From Rhodospirillaceae bacterium UBA6219 (GTDB lineage Bacteria > Pseudomonadota > Alphaproteobacteria > Rhodospirillales > Magnetospirillaceae), in assembly GCA_002435715.1 (NCBI GenBank), contig DISD01000086.1, positions 34,925 to 98,924 on the forward strand: 64,000 bases of DNA, in the 5' to 3' direction. The stretch's first letter is position 1, and each line of letters starts with the position of its first letter. A program made the translations under genes and the position numbers. The notes beneath the pieces are model-generated. The model had not been told where the DNA came from and made no database searches. It saw only the letters and a list, made by a program, of their open reading frames with translations. Positions 53,001 to 61,424 of the stretch are shown here, one piece after another.

Positions 53001-54448
53001 TACAGAACTTCGCCGCTTTCTTCGATGGCGGCCACCCGCAGAATGTTGGTGGTGCCCGAACAGCCAAACGGCACGCCGGCGGTGATGACGATGCGGTCGC
53101 CGGGACGGGCGAAGCCTTCGTCCTGGGCGGTGCGCGCCGCCGTCTGCACCATTTCCGAGAAGCTGCGCACGTCGTGGCTGACCACGCAATGCGCGCCCCA
53201 GACCAGGGCCAGTTGGCGAGCCACTTCCAGACCCGAGGTCAACGACACCACCGGCTGTTCCGGCCGTTCACGGGCGGCCCGCAAGGTGGTGGACCCCGAC
53301 GAAGTGAAGGTGACCACGGCCGCCGCCCCCAGGGTGTGTGCCACCTGCCGGGCGGCGGCCGAGATGGCGTCCCGCGTGGTGTTTTCCGGCGCCGAGCGCG
53401 AAGCGTCGGTGATCAGACGGTATTGCTCGTCGGCTTCCACCCGGTTGATGATGCGGTCCATCATGGTCACCGCGTCCACCGGATAATCGCCGGAAGCGGT
53501 TTCCGCCGACAGCATCACCGCGTCGGCGCCGTCATAGATGGCGGTGGCCACGTCCGAGGCCTCGGCACGGGTCGGCGACGGCGAATGAACCATGGAATCC
53601 AGCATCTGGGTCGCCACCACCACCGGCTTGCCGGCGGTGCGGCAGCATTTGACGATGCGCTTTTGCAGGATCGGCACCGATTCGGGCGGACATTCCACCC
53701 CCAGATCGCCACGCGCCACCATGACAGCGTCGGACAATTCGACGATTTCGTCCAGGTAATCGATGGCCGAGGGCTTTTCCAGCTTGGACAGCAGCCGCAC
53801 CCGGCTGCCCACCTTGCGGCTGATCAGCTTGCGGGCTTCCAACACGTCGCCGGGACGCTGGACGAAGGACAGGGCGATCCAGTCCACCCCCATGTCAACG
53901 GCGAAATCCAAATCGGCCTTGTCCTTGTCGGTCAAGGGCGAGATGGGCAACACCACGTTGGGGACGTTGACCCCCTTGTGGTTGGACAAATCGCCGCCGA
54001 CGATGACCCGGGTTTCGGCGAAGTCGCCGCCGTGCTTTTCCACGCGCAGCCGCAGCTTGCCGTCATCCAGCAGCAATTCGGTGCCGACATTCATGGCGGC
54101 GAAAACTTCCGGGTGCAGCAGCGGTGCCCGCTGGGTGTCCCCCAATTCGGGTGACAGGTCCAGGCGGAACATGGCGCCGTTTTCCAGCTTCACCTTGCCG
54201 TCGGCGAACTTGCCGACCCGCAGCTTGGGGCCCTGCAAATCGGCCAGCACGCCAATGGGGCGGCCGATTTTGTATTCCAGCGCCCGAAGGGTGTCATAAC
54301 GGGCCTGATGGTCTTCGTGGGTGCCGTGGCTGAAATTCAGCCGAAAGACGTCGGCGCCGGCCCGAAACAGGCTTTCGATGGCCTGCGGAGTCGACGAGGC
54401 CGGGCCCAAAGTGGCGATGATCTTGGCTTTTCTTGTTCTGCGCATCAT
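53000..54448 (-). CDS. pyk: Pyruvate kinase
   Basis: Final glycolytic step, PEP to pyruvate with ATP formation. The 482-residue protein has TKIIATLGP-type N-terminus (RKAKIIATLGPASS), RLNFSHGTHEDH, the active-site signature MVARGDLGVECP, VVVATQMLDSMV and VMLSAETASGDYP. Length is normal for a bacterial enzyme. Two ATG codons stand together at 54448 and 54445; either may be used. It is followed by the coupled SLC13-type permease gene and preceded by the GntR regulator at 112 bases. Confidence 0.96.
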   Translation of the reverse strand: MMRRTRKAKIIATLGPASSTPQAIESLFRAGADVFRLNFSHGTHEDHQARYDTLRALEYKIGRPIGVLADLQGPKLRVGKFADGKVKLENGAMFRLDLSPELGDTQRAPLLHPEVFAAMNVGTELLLDDGKLRLRVEKHGGDFAETRVIVGGDLSNHKGVNVPNVVLPISPLTDKDKADLDFAVDMGVDWIALSFVQRPGDVLEARKLISRKVGSRVRLLSKLEKPSAIDYLDEIVELSDAVMVARGDLGVECPPESVPILQKRIVKCCRTAGKPVVVATQMLDSMVHSPSPTRAEASDVATAIYDGADAVMLSAETASGDYPVDAVTMMDRIINRVEADEQYRLITDASRSAPENTTRDAISAAARQVAHTLGAAAVVTFTSSGSTTLRAARERPEQPVVSLTSGLEVARQLALVWGAHCVVSHDVRSFSEMVQTAARTAQDEGFARPGDRIVITAGVPFGCSGTTNILRVAAIEESGEVL

Positions 54449-54560
54449 CCGTCCTTATCGGCATGACATGATAATCTGGCCGAACCATAGCAGAGGTGAA
54501 GGCAGCCGCCTACCACGCCCCGATGACGGTTTTCACCAACCCGTTCAGGTGGTCAAAGGG

Positions 54561-55301
54561 TCAAACGGCCCCGTTACGGCGGCTTTGCACACTGCGATAG
54601 CGGGCCACCACCCAACCCAGATGGGCCGACATGGCAGACGCCGCCTGATCGGGATCGCGGGCGGTGATGGCGGCGACGATGGCCCGGTGATGGCCCAAGA
54701 TGGTCTGATCGTCTTCCGGCGTCGGGAACATCTCGTAGCGGTGATAATCCAGCATCTGCTGCAAGATACCGCGGAACACCCCCATCACATGCATGTAGAC
54801 CGTCGATCCCGAGGCCTTGGCCACCGCCAGATGGAAACGGATGTCGTTTTCGGTCTTGTGCTTGCCGGCGGCGATGTCGGCCTCGGTGGCCGCCATCACT
54901 TCGGCCAGTTCGGCCAGATTGGCCGGGGTGGCGTTCTCGGCGGCGCGGCGCGCCGCCCACACCTCGATCTGTCCCCTGATCTCGGCCAGATCGGCCAGGG
55001 TTTCATGGTTGGCGCGCACCAATTGGGCCAAAGAGGCATCCATGCAGGCGGCATTGGCCACCACCCGGGTGCCGCCCCCTTGCACCGCATCCAACAGACC
55101 TTGGGTCTTCAGCGTCTGCAGCGCGGCGCGCACCGACACCCGCGACACCCCCATGTCCTCGGCCAATTGCCGTTCGCCGGGCAAACGCTGCCCCACCGCC
55201 CATTCGCCACTGGCGATACGGGCGAGAATGCGATCAGCGACCCGGTCGGAAACCCGAGCCCGGGGATCAAGAGTGGCGGTGTCGGAATCGTCTTTGGTCA
55301 T
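54561..55301 (-). CDS. GntR-family regulator (FadR/FCD subgroup)
   Basis: 246 residues from the ATG at 55301. An N-terminal winged helix (RVADRILARIASGEWAVGQR, LAEDMGVSRVSVRAALQTL) is followed by an all-helical FCD ligand domain. That domain has EIRGQIEVWAARRAA and the metal-type His residues in FHLAVAKASG and GHHRAIVAAI. FCD regulators usually sense small carboxylic acids or sugar acids. The neighbouring fumarylacetoacetase-fold enzyme, EamA exporter and permease may be its targets. The open frame extends to 55388 but without family sequence. Confidence 0.88.
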   Translation of the reverse strand: MTKDDSDTATLDPRARVSDRVADRILARIASGEWAVGQRLPGERQLAEDMGVSRVSVRAALQTLKTQGLLDAVQGGGTRVVANAACMDASLAQLVRANHETLADLAEIRGQIEVWAARRAAENATPANLAELAEVMAATEADIAAGKHKTENDIRFHLAVAKASGSTVYMHVMGVFRGILQQMLDYHRYEMFPTPEDDQTILGHHRAIVAAITARDPDQAASAMSAHLGWVVARYRSVQSRRNGAV

Positions 55302-55332
55302 ACCGGATGGTGGACACAACCGGCCAAAATCG

Positions 55333-56193
55333 TCAAGTGGGGTTCGCCCGTCGGGCGAGATGAATTCCTGCCAACACCACCATGGCACCCAATATCTGAA
55401 TCACCCCCAGGGTTTCGTCGAACAAGGCCCAGGCCACCAGAACGGCAACGAGAGGCTGCAACAGCAGGACCAAGGCGCCGAAGCGCACCGGCACATGGGC
55501 CAGCCCCCAGGCGATCAGGCCCTGGCCGGCGCATTGCGACACCAAGGCCAAGCCCAGCACCACCGACCAGCCGCGCAGGGTGTGCGGCCAGACCGGTTCC
55601 CCCAAGGCCAGGGCGGCGACAAGGATCAGCCCTGCGGCGACCGCACCACCGACAGCCATCAGCAAGGGCGTCGGCAGCCCTTCCCGCGCCCGGCCCACCG
55701 CCAGGATATAGCCGGCATAAAACAATCCGGACAACAACGACAGGCCGTCGCCGGCCAAACGTTGCAGCGACATCTCGACCGCGCCGCCGACCAGCGCCAC
55801 CGCGCCGGCAACGGTCACCGCCAAGGCCACGGCGAAACGAGCCGATGGCCGTTTGCCCCAGATCACCCACAACGCCAAGGCGACGAAAAGCGGCGCCATG
55901 TTGGTGAACAAGGAGGCGTTGGCAACGCTGGTCAGCAAGATGCCCAAATGCCAGACGATCATGTCGCCGGCGAAGAACGCGCCGGATGCCGCCATCACCC
56001 GCCATTGCCCCGATGACGGCCGCGGGCGCGTATTCAACAATGTCAGCAAAGCGAACAGGGGCAGCGACCAGAACAGGCGGTGAAAACCGGTAGCCACCGG
56101 CCCCACTTCCGACAGGCGGACGAAAATGGGGGCGAAGCCGATGGCCACCGCCCCCAGGATCAAAGCCGCCAATCCTTGTTGGCTGGCCCTCAA
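55333..56193 (-). CDS. EamA/DMT-family membrane transporter
   Basis: About 286 residues with ten membrane helices in two EamA repeats (FAPIFVRLSEVGPVATGFHR in the first, GALVLLLQPLVAVLVAWALF in the second). This is the drug/metabolite transporter pattern. No ATG fits; the likely start is the TTG at 56193, which overlaps the stop codon of the upstream enzyme gene. The open frame beyond that runs through the enzyme gene in another phase. Substrate is unknown; export of an acid or amino acid is typical for the family. Confidence 0.85.
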   Translation of the reverse strand: MRASQQGLAALILGAVAIGFAPIFVRLSEVGPVATGFHRLFWSLPLFALLTLLNTRPRPSSGQWRVMAASGAFFAGDMIVWHLGILLTSVANASLFTNMAPLFVALALWVIWGKRPSARFAVALAVTVAGAVALVGGAVEMSLQRLAGDGLSLLSGLFYAGYILAVGRAREGLPTPLLMAVGGAVAAGLILVAALALGEPVWPHTLRGWSVVLGLALVSQCAGQGLIAWGLAHVPVRFGALVLLLQPLVAVLVAWALFDETLGVIQILGAMVVLAGIHLARRANPT

Positions 56194-56999
56194 TTCAGCA
56201 CGATTCTTTGGCTGCCCAGCCCCTCTACGCCCACTTCCATGATGTCGCCCGGGGCCAGGAACTCGCCCTTGCCCAAACCGACCCCGGCCGGGGTGCCGGT
56301 CAACACCACGTCGCCGGGCAAAAGCGTCATGAAGCGCGACAGATAAGACAGCAGAAAAGCCACCCCAAACACCATGTCGCCGGTCGTGCCGTCTTGCTTG
56401 CGGATGCCGTTGACGTTGGTCCACAGGCTCAGATTCTGCGGATCGGCGACCTGGTCGGCGGTCACCAGAAACGGCCCCAGCGGACAGAAACCCGGCCCCG
56501 ACTTGCCCTTGATCCACTGGCCGCCGCGATCCATCTGCCAGTCGCGCGCCGACACGTCGTTGGCGGCCATATAGCCGAACACGTGGTCCAGGGCCCGGGC
56601 TTCGTCCACCTGCGTGCAGCTTTTGCCCACCACCACCGCCAGTTCACATTCCCAATCCAACTTGGTGGTGCCGGCGGGAATGGGCAGCGGGTCGAAGGGA
56701 CCGGCCAGGGCGCCTGTATGTTTGGAAAACACCACCGGTTCGCTTGGCAAGGCCAGACCGGTTTCGGCGGCATGGTCGCGGTAATTCAAACCGATGCAGA
56801 TCAGGTTGCCGATGCCGCTCAACGGCACGCCCAAACGCGGCTCCCCCTCCACCACCGGCAATGATTTCGGGTCCAGCGTCGACAGGTCCAAAGCGACGTG
56901 AATGTCGTCGATCCGTCCCGACAAGTCGCGCAGCGTTCCCGAATCGTCGATCAAACCGGGCTTTTCGGCCCCGGCCAGCCCATAACGCACCAATTTCAT
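56190..56999 (-). CDS. Fumarylacetoacetate hydrolase-family enzyme
   Basis: 269 residues. The family metal site is visible as WECELAVVVGK (two Glu) and GYMAANDVSARDWQ (Asp), followed by KSGPGFCPLGPFLVT and TGTPAGVGLGKGEFL. Members act as 2-keto-3-deoxy acid hydrolases, ureidoglycolate lyases, oxaloacetate decarboxylases or acylpyruvases; the exact reaction cannot be told. Its ATG overlaps the stop of the GGDEF-EAL gene (ATGA) and its stop overlaps the EamA start, so it is embedded in a long minus-strand operon. Confidence 0.88.
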   Translation of the reverse strand: MKLVRYGLAGAEKPGLIDDSGTLRDLSGRIDDIHVALDLSTLDPKSLPVVEGEPRLGVPLSGIGNLICIGLNYRDHAAETGLALPSEPVVFSKHTGALAGPFDPLPIPAGTTKLDWECELAVVVGKSCTQVDEARALDHVFGYMAANDVSARDWQMDRGGQWIKGKSGPGFCPLGPFLVTADQVADPQNLSLWTNVNGIRKQDGTTGDMVFGVAFLLSYLSRFMTLLPGDVVLTGTPAGVGLGKGEFLAPGDIMEVGVEGLGSQRIVLN

Positions 57000-59479
57000 G
57001 GCTGTTCCTGACTTTGCAATACCGCCGGCACCTTCCGGCTGTCCAAAAGCGCCCCGACATCGTCGGTGGCCCCGGGCTTGGCCAGCAGGAAGCCTTGAAC
57101 CTTGTCACAGCCGAAACGCACCAGCAAATCCAACTGCGAGCGATTTTCGATCCCCGGCGCCACCACCGTCATGTGCAGGCCACGGGCCAAGGCGACAATG
57201 GCGGTGACGATTTCGGAATCGTCGGCGGTGGCAAGATTGCGCACGAATCCTTGCGACACCTTGATGATGGTCACCGGCAGGCGACGCAGGAAGGCAAAGG
57301 ACGAATAGCCGGAACCGAACTCGTCGATGGCCAGCCCCACCCCCAAGGCGGCCAGACGGGCGAACAAGGCCGTCGGATCGAAGGATTTGTCGATGACGCA
57401 GCTTTCCTGGACTTCCAGGACCAAGGCGTGGGGCGGCAGACGCGCCCCTTCCAAGGCGCCGGCGATCCGTTCGATCAGATCGGGTTGGCGCAGCTGGCGG
57501 GAAGACAGGTTGATGTGCAGGCGCAGATCGGGGACCGCGCCATCACGCCATTTCTTGACCTGCCGGCAGGCTTGCTCCAGCACCCAATTGCCGATGGGGA
57601 CGATCAGACCGGTTTCCTCGGCGACCGCCAGGAACTGATTGGGGGCGACCACGCCGACTTCCGGGTGACGCCAGCGCAACAGCGCCTCGACCGCCACCGG
57701 CCCGCCACCTTTGACGTCGTAGATCGGCTGGTAATGCAGCAGGAACTGGCCGTCATTGGCCGCCACCCGCAAGGCATTTTCCAAAGCCAGGCGTTCGAAG
57801 GCCTGGGCGTTGACCACCTCGGAATGGAACTGGCAGCCGTTGCGCCCCAGGTTCTTGGCCCGGTACATGGCGGAATCCGCCAATTTCAGCAAGGTGTTGG
57901 GATCGCCGGCATCGGTGGGATAAAGCGCCACGCCGATGGAAGACGAGATATGCGCCTCGCCCGCGCTCAGTTGGACCGGCTCCAGCAACACCCGCAGCAC
58001 TTTGTGGGCGACCACCGCGGCATCGCGCGGGTCCTGAACGTCTTCCAAGATGATGGTGAACTCGTCACCCGACAATCGCGCCACCGTGTCACCCTGACGG
58101 ATGCATCCCGACAGCCGTTCCGCCACCTGCTGCAACAGCATGTCGCCGGCCAAATGGCCCATGGTGTCGTTGACTTCCTTGAAGCGGTCCAAATCGATGA
58201 ACAGCAAGGCCACCAATTGGTGATTGCGGTGGGCACGGGCGATGGCGCGGTTCAGACGTTCCTGGAACAGCGTGCGGTTGGGCAGACGGGTCAACGGGTC
58301 GTGGTTGGCGGCATAGGACAGCCGCTCTTCCATCTGCTTGCGCTGGGTGATGTCCGACAGCACGGCGACGAAGTTCTGAATCTTGCCGTCGGCATCGCGG
58401 ACCACCGCGATATTCTGCCAGCCGGCGAACATTTCACCGTCCTTGCGACGGTCCCACACCTCGCCCTGCCATTTGCCGTTTGCCAGCAAGGTGGACCACA
58501 ATTGGGCGAAGAAATCGCGATCATGCCGCCCCGACGCCAGAAGGCGCGGGTTCCTGCCGACCACCTCTTCCGGTTGGTAGCCGGTGATCTGGGTGAAGGC
58601 CGGGTTGACGTGGACGATGTGGTTGTCGGCATCGGTGACGAACAGGCCGTCACCGGAATTCTCGTAGACGGTGGCGGCCAGACGCGTGTTGTCTTCCAGC
58701 CGCTTGCGCTCGGTGATGTCCTCGATGACGGTGACGGTATAGGGTTTGTCGCCGTCGGATTCGTGCATGACCTTGCAGTCAAGCTTGGCCCACACGATGC
58801 GACCGTCCTTGGCCACATAGCGCTTGGTCAAGCTGAACCCATCCCGCGCACCGGCCAGCAACTCGCCGCGCAGGCCTTCGTTCAGCCCCTGGTCCTCGGG
58901 ATAAGTGATGTCGCGCAGCAGCGTCCCACGCAAATCGTCGGATTCGTAGCCGACCATGGCCAGAAAAGCGGGGTTGACCTCGACCACCCGACCGTCGCCA
59001 TCGGTCAGCACCACACCGATCCCGGCATTGGTGAACAACGCCTTGAAACGGCTTTCGGAACGACGCAAAGCCGCCGCGGCGCTGGAGCGTTCGATGGCGT
59101 AGAAAATGGCGCGACGCACCAGATTGCCGTCGCCTTGCCCCTTGACCAGATAATCCTGGGCGCCGCGGCGCAGGGCTTCCAGCGCCAGTTCCTCGTCATT
59201 GGTGCCGGTCAGCACCACCACCGGGACAAAAGGGGACGCCGCCCGCAACCGGGTCAGGGTGTCGATGCCAAAGGAATCGGGCAGCGACAAGTCCAACAGG
59301 ACCACGTCAACCCGATTGGCGGCCAAAATTTCCAAGGCGTCGCCCAACAGGGCGGCTTTCAGCACAGTGAAGGACGAGGCGGCGTCTTCCAGCAGATAAA
59401 GCTCTACCAGCCGGGCGTCGCCGGGATTGTCCTCGACCACCAGGACGGTACAGCCGGAATGACGGGCTCCCGGCTCCAT
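56996..59479 (-). CDS. REC-PAS-PAS-GGDEF-EAL c-di-GMP protein with degenerate EAL
   Basis: 827 residues. An N-terminal receiver domain has VVLLDLSLPDS with the phospho-acceptor Asp. Two PAS domains follow (ending VIEDITERKRLED and VLSDITQRKQMEE), then GGDEF (about 395-555) and EAL (about 565-815). The GGDEF site reads LSGDEF with an RQGD I-site before it. The EAL domain keeps VEALLRW, HINLSS and the Gln of VQGFLL. DDFG is DEFG here, and the catalytic-base motif AEGVE reads APGIE, so phosphodiesterase activity is doubtful. The gene follows a single-domain response regulator by 6 bases. Confidence 0.92.
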   Translation of the reverse strand: MEPGARHSGCTVLVVEDNPGDARLVELYLLEDAASSFTVLKAALLGDALEILAANRVDVVLLDLSLPDSFGIDTLTRLRAASPFVPVVVLTGTNDEELALEALRRGAQDYLVKGQGDGNLVRRAIFYAIERSSAAAALRRSESRFKALFTNAGIGVVLTDGDGRVVEVNPAFLAMVGYESDDLRGTLLRDITYPEDQGLNEGLRGELLAGARDGFSLTKRYVAKDGRIVWAKLDCKVMHESDGDKPYTVTVIEDITERKRLEDNTRLAATVYENSGDGLFVTDADNHIVHVNPAFTQITGYQPEEVVGRNPRLLASGRHDRDFFAQLWSTLLANGKWQGEVWDRRKDGEMFAGWQNIAVVRDADGKIQNFVAVLSDITQRKQMEERLSYAANHDPLTRLPNRTLFQERLNRAIARAHRNHQLVALLFIDLDRFKEVNDTMGHLAGDMLLQQVAERLSGCIRQGDTVARLSGDEFTIILEDVQDPRDAAVVAHKVLRVLLEPVQLSAGEAHISSSIGVALYPTDAGDPNTLLKLADSAMYRAKNLGRNGCQFHSEVVNAQAFERLALENALRVAANDGQFLLHYQPIYDVKGGGPVAVEALLRWRHPEVGVVAPNQFLAVAEETGLIVPIGNWVLEQACRQVKKWRDGAVPDLRLHINLSSRQLRQPDLIERIAGALEGARLPPHALVLEVQESCVIDKSFDPTALFARLAALGVGLAIDEFGSGYSSFAFLRRLPVTIIKVSQGFVRNLATADDSEIVTAIVALARGLHMTVVAPGIENRSQLDLLVRFGCDKVQGFLLAKPGATDDVGALLDSRKVPAVLQSQEQP

Positions 59480-59485
59480 GTCAGC

Positions 59486-59932
59486 TTACCGGGGGGGCAG
59501 GGTGACGACCGAACACCAATATTCCTCTATGGAACGCACCACCGAGATGAAACGGTCCAGGTCGACCGGCTTGGTGATGTAGCAATTGGCGTGAAGGTCG
59601 TAGGTTCGCAAGATGTCCTGCTCGGCCTGGGACGTGGTCAGCACCACCACCGGAATGCGCCGCAGATTGGGATCGGCCTTCATTTCGGCCAGCACCTGAC
59701 GGCCGTCCTTGCGCGGCAGGTTCAGGTCCAACAACACCAGATTGGGCACCGGGGCGTCGGCGAAGGGTCCTTCGCGGCGCAGATAGGTCATGGCCTCGAC
59801 GCCGTCGACCACCACCTTCAGGCGGCTGGACATGCGTCCTTCCTTTAACGCTTCCTGGGCCAGTCGGGCGTCGCCGGGATTATCTTCAACCAGCAAGATG
59901 TCAAAGCTGTCGGGGGCTGAACGCAAGCTCAC
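59486..59932 (-). CDS. Single-domain response regulator (Rcp1-like)
   Basis: 148 residues from a GTG at 59932. DILLVEDNPGDARLAQEAL, LVLLDLNLPRKDG with the phospho-Asp, PVVVLTTSQAEQD and CYITKPVDLDRF give a complete receiver domain. The NPGDARL loop and long alpha-4 region match the Rcp1 type that partners with phytochrome or other PAS kinases. No output domain is present, so it probably passes phosphate to or competes with the REC domain of the next gene. It starts the operon; a promoter-like element lies at 59974-60001. Confidence 0.9.
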   Translation of the reverse strand: MSLRSAPDSFDILLVEDNPGDARLAQEALKEGRMSSRLKVVVDGVEAMTYLRREGPFADAPVPNLVLLDLNLPRKDGRQVLAEMKADPNLRRIPVVVLTTSQAEQDILRTYDLHANCYITKPVDLDRFISVVRSIEEYWCSVVTLPPR

Positions 59933-59973
59933 GCAAAGGCTCCTGCTGTGCCGGTCGATCTAATACCAACAGC

Positions 59974-60001
59974 ACTATAATGGGCTTGCGCAAACTTGCA
60001 A
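59974..60001 (-). promoter_or_regulatory. Candidate promoter for the response regulator operon
   Basis: On the minus strand TTGCAA (60001-59996) and TATAGT (59979-59974) are separated by 16 bases, a reasonable sigma-70-type arrangement 41 bases before the GTG start. A TTGCGCAA palindrome lies inside the spacer region. Inferred from sequence only. Confidence 0.45.
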
Positions 60002-60037
60002 ACGGTCAAGACACTAGACTGCACCTAAAAGCCGCGA

Positions 60038-60763
60038 CTAAACCACCTCGCGTCCGTCATGGCAGTATGCCGCCAGCGTCACCAGGTCGGCGATGGCGAC
60101 GTTGTGGGCGTCCACCACCACCCCCACCGCCCGCAATTGCGCGAAGGCCCGGGACAGGGTTTCCGGCCTGACGCCGACCCGGGCGGCGATCAGCCCCTTG
60201 TTGTGGGGCAAACGCACGATCACCGCACCACGACGACGCGGCGTCAGCCCCAACAGATAGCGGGCCAGGCGCTGGCTGGCCGAGGTCAGCTTCAGGTCCT
60301 TGATCTCTTGTACCAGCGTGCGGTAATGCCGCGCCAAAGACCCCAGCATGACCAAGGCCAGATCCGGACTGGCCCGCAAATCGTCCAGCAACGCCTGGCG
60401 CGGCACCTCCAGCACCCGGATGGGGGTCAGGGCCGAGCCGGTCATCAAATACGGCTTGCCGGTCAGAACGGCGGCGGCGATGAAGGCTTCGCCGGCATCC
60501 AGGATTTCCACCAAGGTGTCCTCGCCGTCGTCCTCGACCTTGGCGAACAACCCGACCTGGCCTTCCAGCAGCACGTGCAACCCCCGCGCCTGGTCGCCCT
60601 GGGCGAAAAGCCGGGTGCCGCGCGGCGCCCGGGCGACATGGGCCGCCTGTGCCAGACGGGCCACAAGCGGCGGCTCAAGGCCGGCGAACAACGGCACCCG
60701 CGACAGCACGTCAACGGGATCGTGCCTACCCAAAGCGGATGGTTCGTAAGTGCTGACAGACAT
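60038..60763 (-). CDS. Crp/Fnr-family transcriptional regulator
   Basis: 241 residues from the ATG at 60763, which has a G-rich ribosome site 7 bases upstream. The N-terminal cyclic-nucleotide-binding-like barrel contains LFAQGDQARGLHVLLEGQVGLF. The C-terminal helix-turn-helix reads LIAARVGVRPETLSRAFAQL. No FNR-type Cys cluster is seen, so it is not an Fe-S FNR; it is closer to DNR/NNR-like heme or NO sensors or to other Crp types. A TTGAC-CCCG-ATCAA site 63 bases upstream suggests autoregulation. It is divergent from the DsrC-like gene. Confidence 0.88.
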   Translation of the reverse strand: MSVSTYEPSALGRHDPVDVLSRVPLFAGLEPPLVARLAQAAHVARAPRGTRLFAQGDQARGLHVLLEGQVGLFAKVEDDGEDTLVEILDAGEAFIAAAVLTGKPYLMTGSALTPIRVLEVPRQALLDDLRASPDLALVMLGSLARHYRTLVQEIKDLKLTSASQRLARYLLGLTPRRRGAVIVRLPHNKGLIAARVGVRPETLSRAFAQLRAVGVVVDAHNVAIADLVTLAAYCHDGREVV

Positions 60764-60825
60764 GCGATCGCCCCCCTGGAAGCGGTATTTTTCCACCACT
60801 CCACCCCAGACACGACGAAAAGGGA

Positions 60826-60839
60826 TTGACCCCGATCAA
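60826..60839. promoter_or_regulatory. FNR/NNR-type box upstream of the Crp/Fnr gene
   Basis: TTGACCCCGATCAA matches the TTGAT-N4-ATCAA consensus of FNR, NNR and DNR regulators in all but one half-site base. It lies 63 bases before the regulator start codon, a position suitable for autoregulation. Confidence 0.65.
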
Positions 60840-60992
60840 GGGCGAAAACAAGACCGGGTCCGAACCGAGGGGATGTTCGGACCCGATCGACCCGGCGCGT
60901 TCGGCATCTGCGTCATTGGGTATGAACGCAGCATGCCGATTACCCCAGCGCCGGACTTTGACTTCCGTCAACAAGCCAGCATTTCCATTGGA

Positions 60993-61016
60993 TCAAAGGC
61001 CTTTGACTTTGGTCAA
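60993..61016. promoter_or_regulatory. Two overlapping palindromes upstream of the DsrC-like gene
   Basis: TCAAAGGCCTTTGA (60993-61006) is a perfect 14-bp palindrome. TTGACTTTGGTCAA (61003-61016) has FNR-type half-sites TTGAC/GTCAA with a 4-base centre. They overlap by four bases and end 65 bases before the start codon at 61082. Binding by the divergent Crp/Fnr-type regulator is likely but inferred. Confidence 0.6.
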
Positions 61017-61081
61017 TTCATCATGCTTGACCAACGTGTTACAGAAATCCCTAATGAAATAAAAGCCGTGCGGAGGCGTCC

Positions 61082-61387
61082 ATGACCAAGACTGATTCCG
61101 AAGGTTACCTGATCGACCCCAGCCAATGGGACGAAGCCCTGGCCGAAACCCTGGCCCAGGCCGAAGGCATTACGCTCACCGACGAACATTGGCTGGTGCT
61201 GCGCTTCATGCGCCGATGGCTGGACGAACACCAGTTGATCCCCGACGCCCGCCACGTGATGAAACACCTGAGCCAACAAACCGGCGCCGGCCGCAACCGA
61301 TTATTCGAACTGTTCCCCTATGGCTATGTCCAGCAAGCCTGCAAGATCGCCGGGATGAAACGTCCGCGGGCGTGGAGCACCGGTTGA
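61082..61387 (+). CDS. DsrC/TusE-family sulfur-carrier-like protein with unusual Cys pattern
   Basis: 101 residues matching the DsrC/TusE fold: PSQWDEALAETLAQAEGI, HWLVLRFMRRWLDEH, and the C-terminal arm LFELFPYGYVQQACKIAGM. In DsrC two Cys lie on that arm, in TusE only the penultimate one. Here Cys87, equivalent to the inner Cys, is present. The penultimate Cys is replaced (Trp98 at the expected position, tail RAWSTG). It is thus neither a standard DsrC nor a standard TusE. No dsr or tus genes are adjacent. It is divergent from a Crp/Fnr regulator and probably controlled by oxygen or NO status. Confidence 0.85.
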   Translation: MTKTDSEGYLIDPSQWDEALAETLAQAEGITLTDEHWLVLRFMRRWLDEHQLIPDARHVMKHLSQQTGAGRNRLFELFPYGYVQQACKIAGMKRPRAWSTG

Positions 61388-61424
61388 AACGCTCCTTTAC
61401 CGAAAGATGGCGCGGAGGAGATGA

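Larger units (their letters stand above)
60764..61081. other. 318-base divergent intergenic region holding FNR-like palindromes
   Basis: No gene is seen here on either strand; the short open frames lack ribosome sites and domain features. The region separates the Crp/Fnr regulator from the DsrC-like gene and contains the two palindromic sites listed separately. The part near 61000 is more AT-rich than the flanks. Confidence 0.7.
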
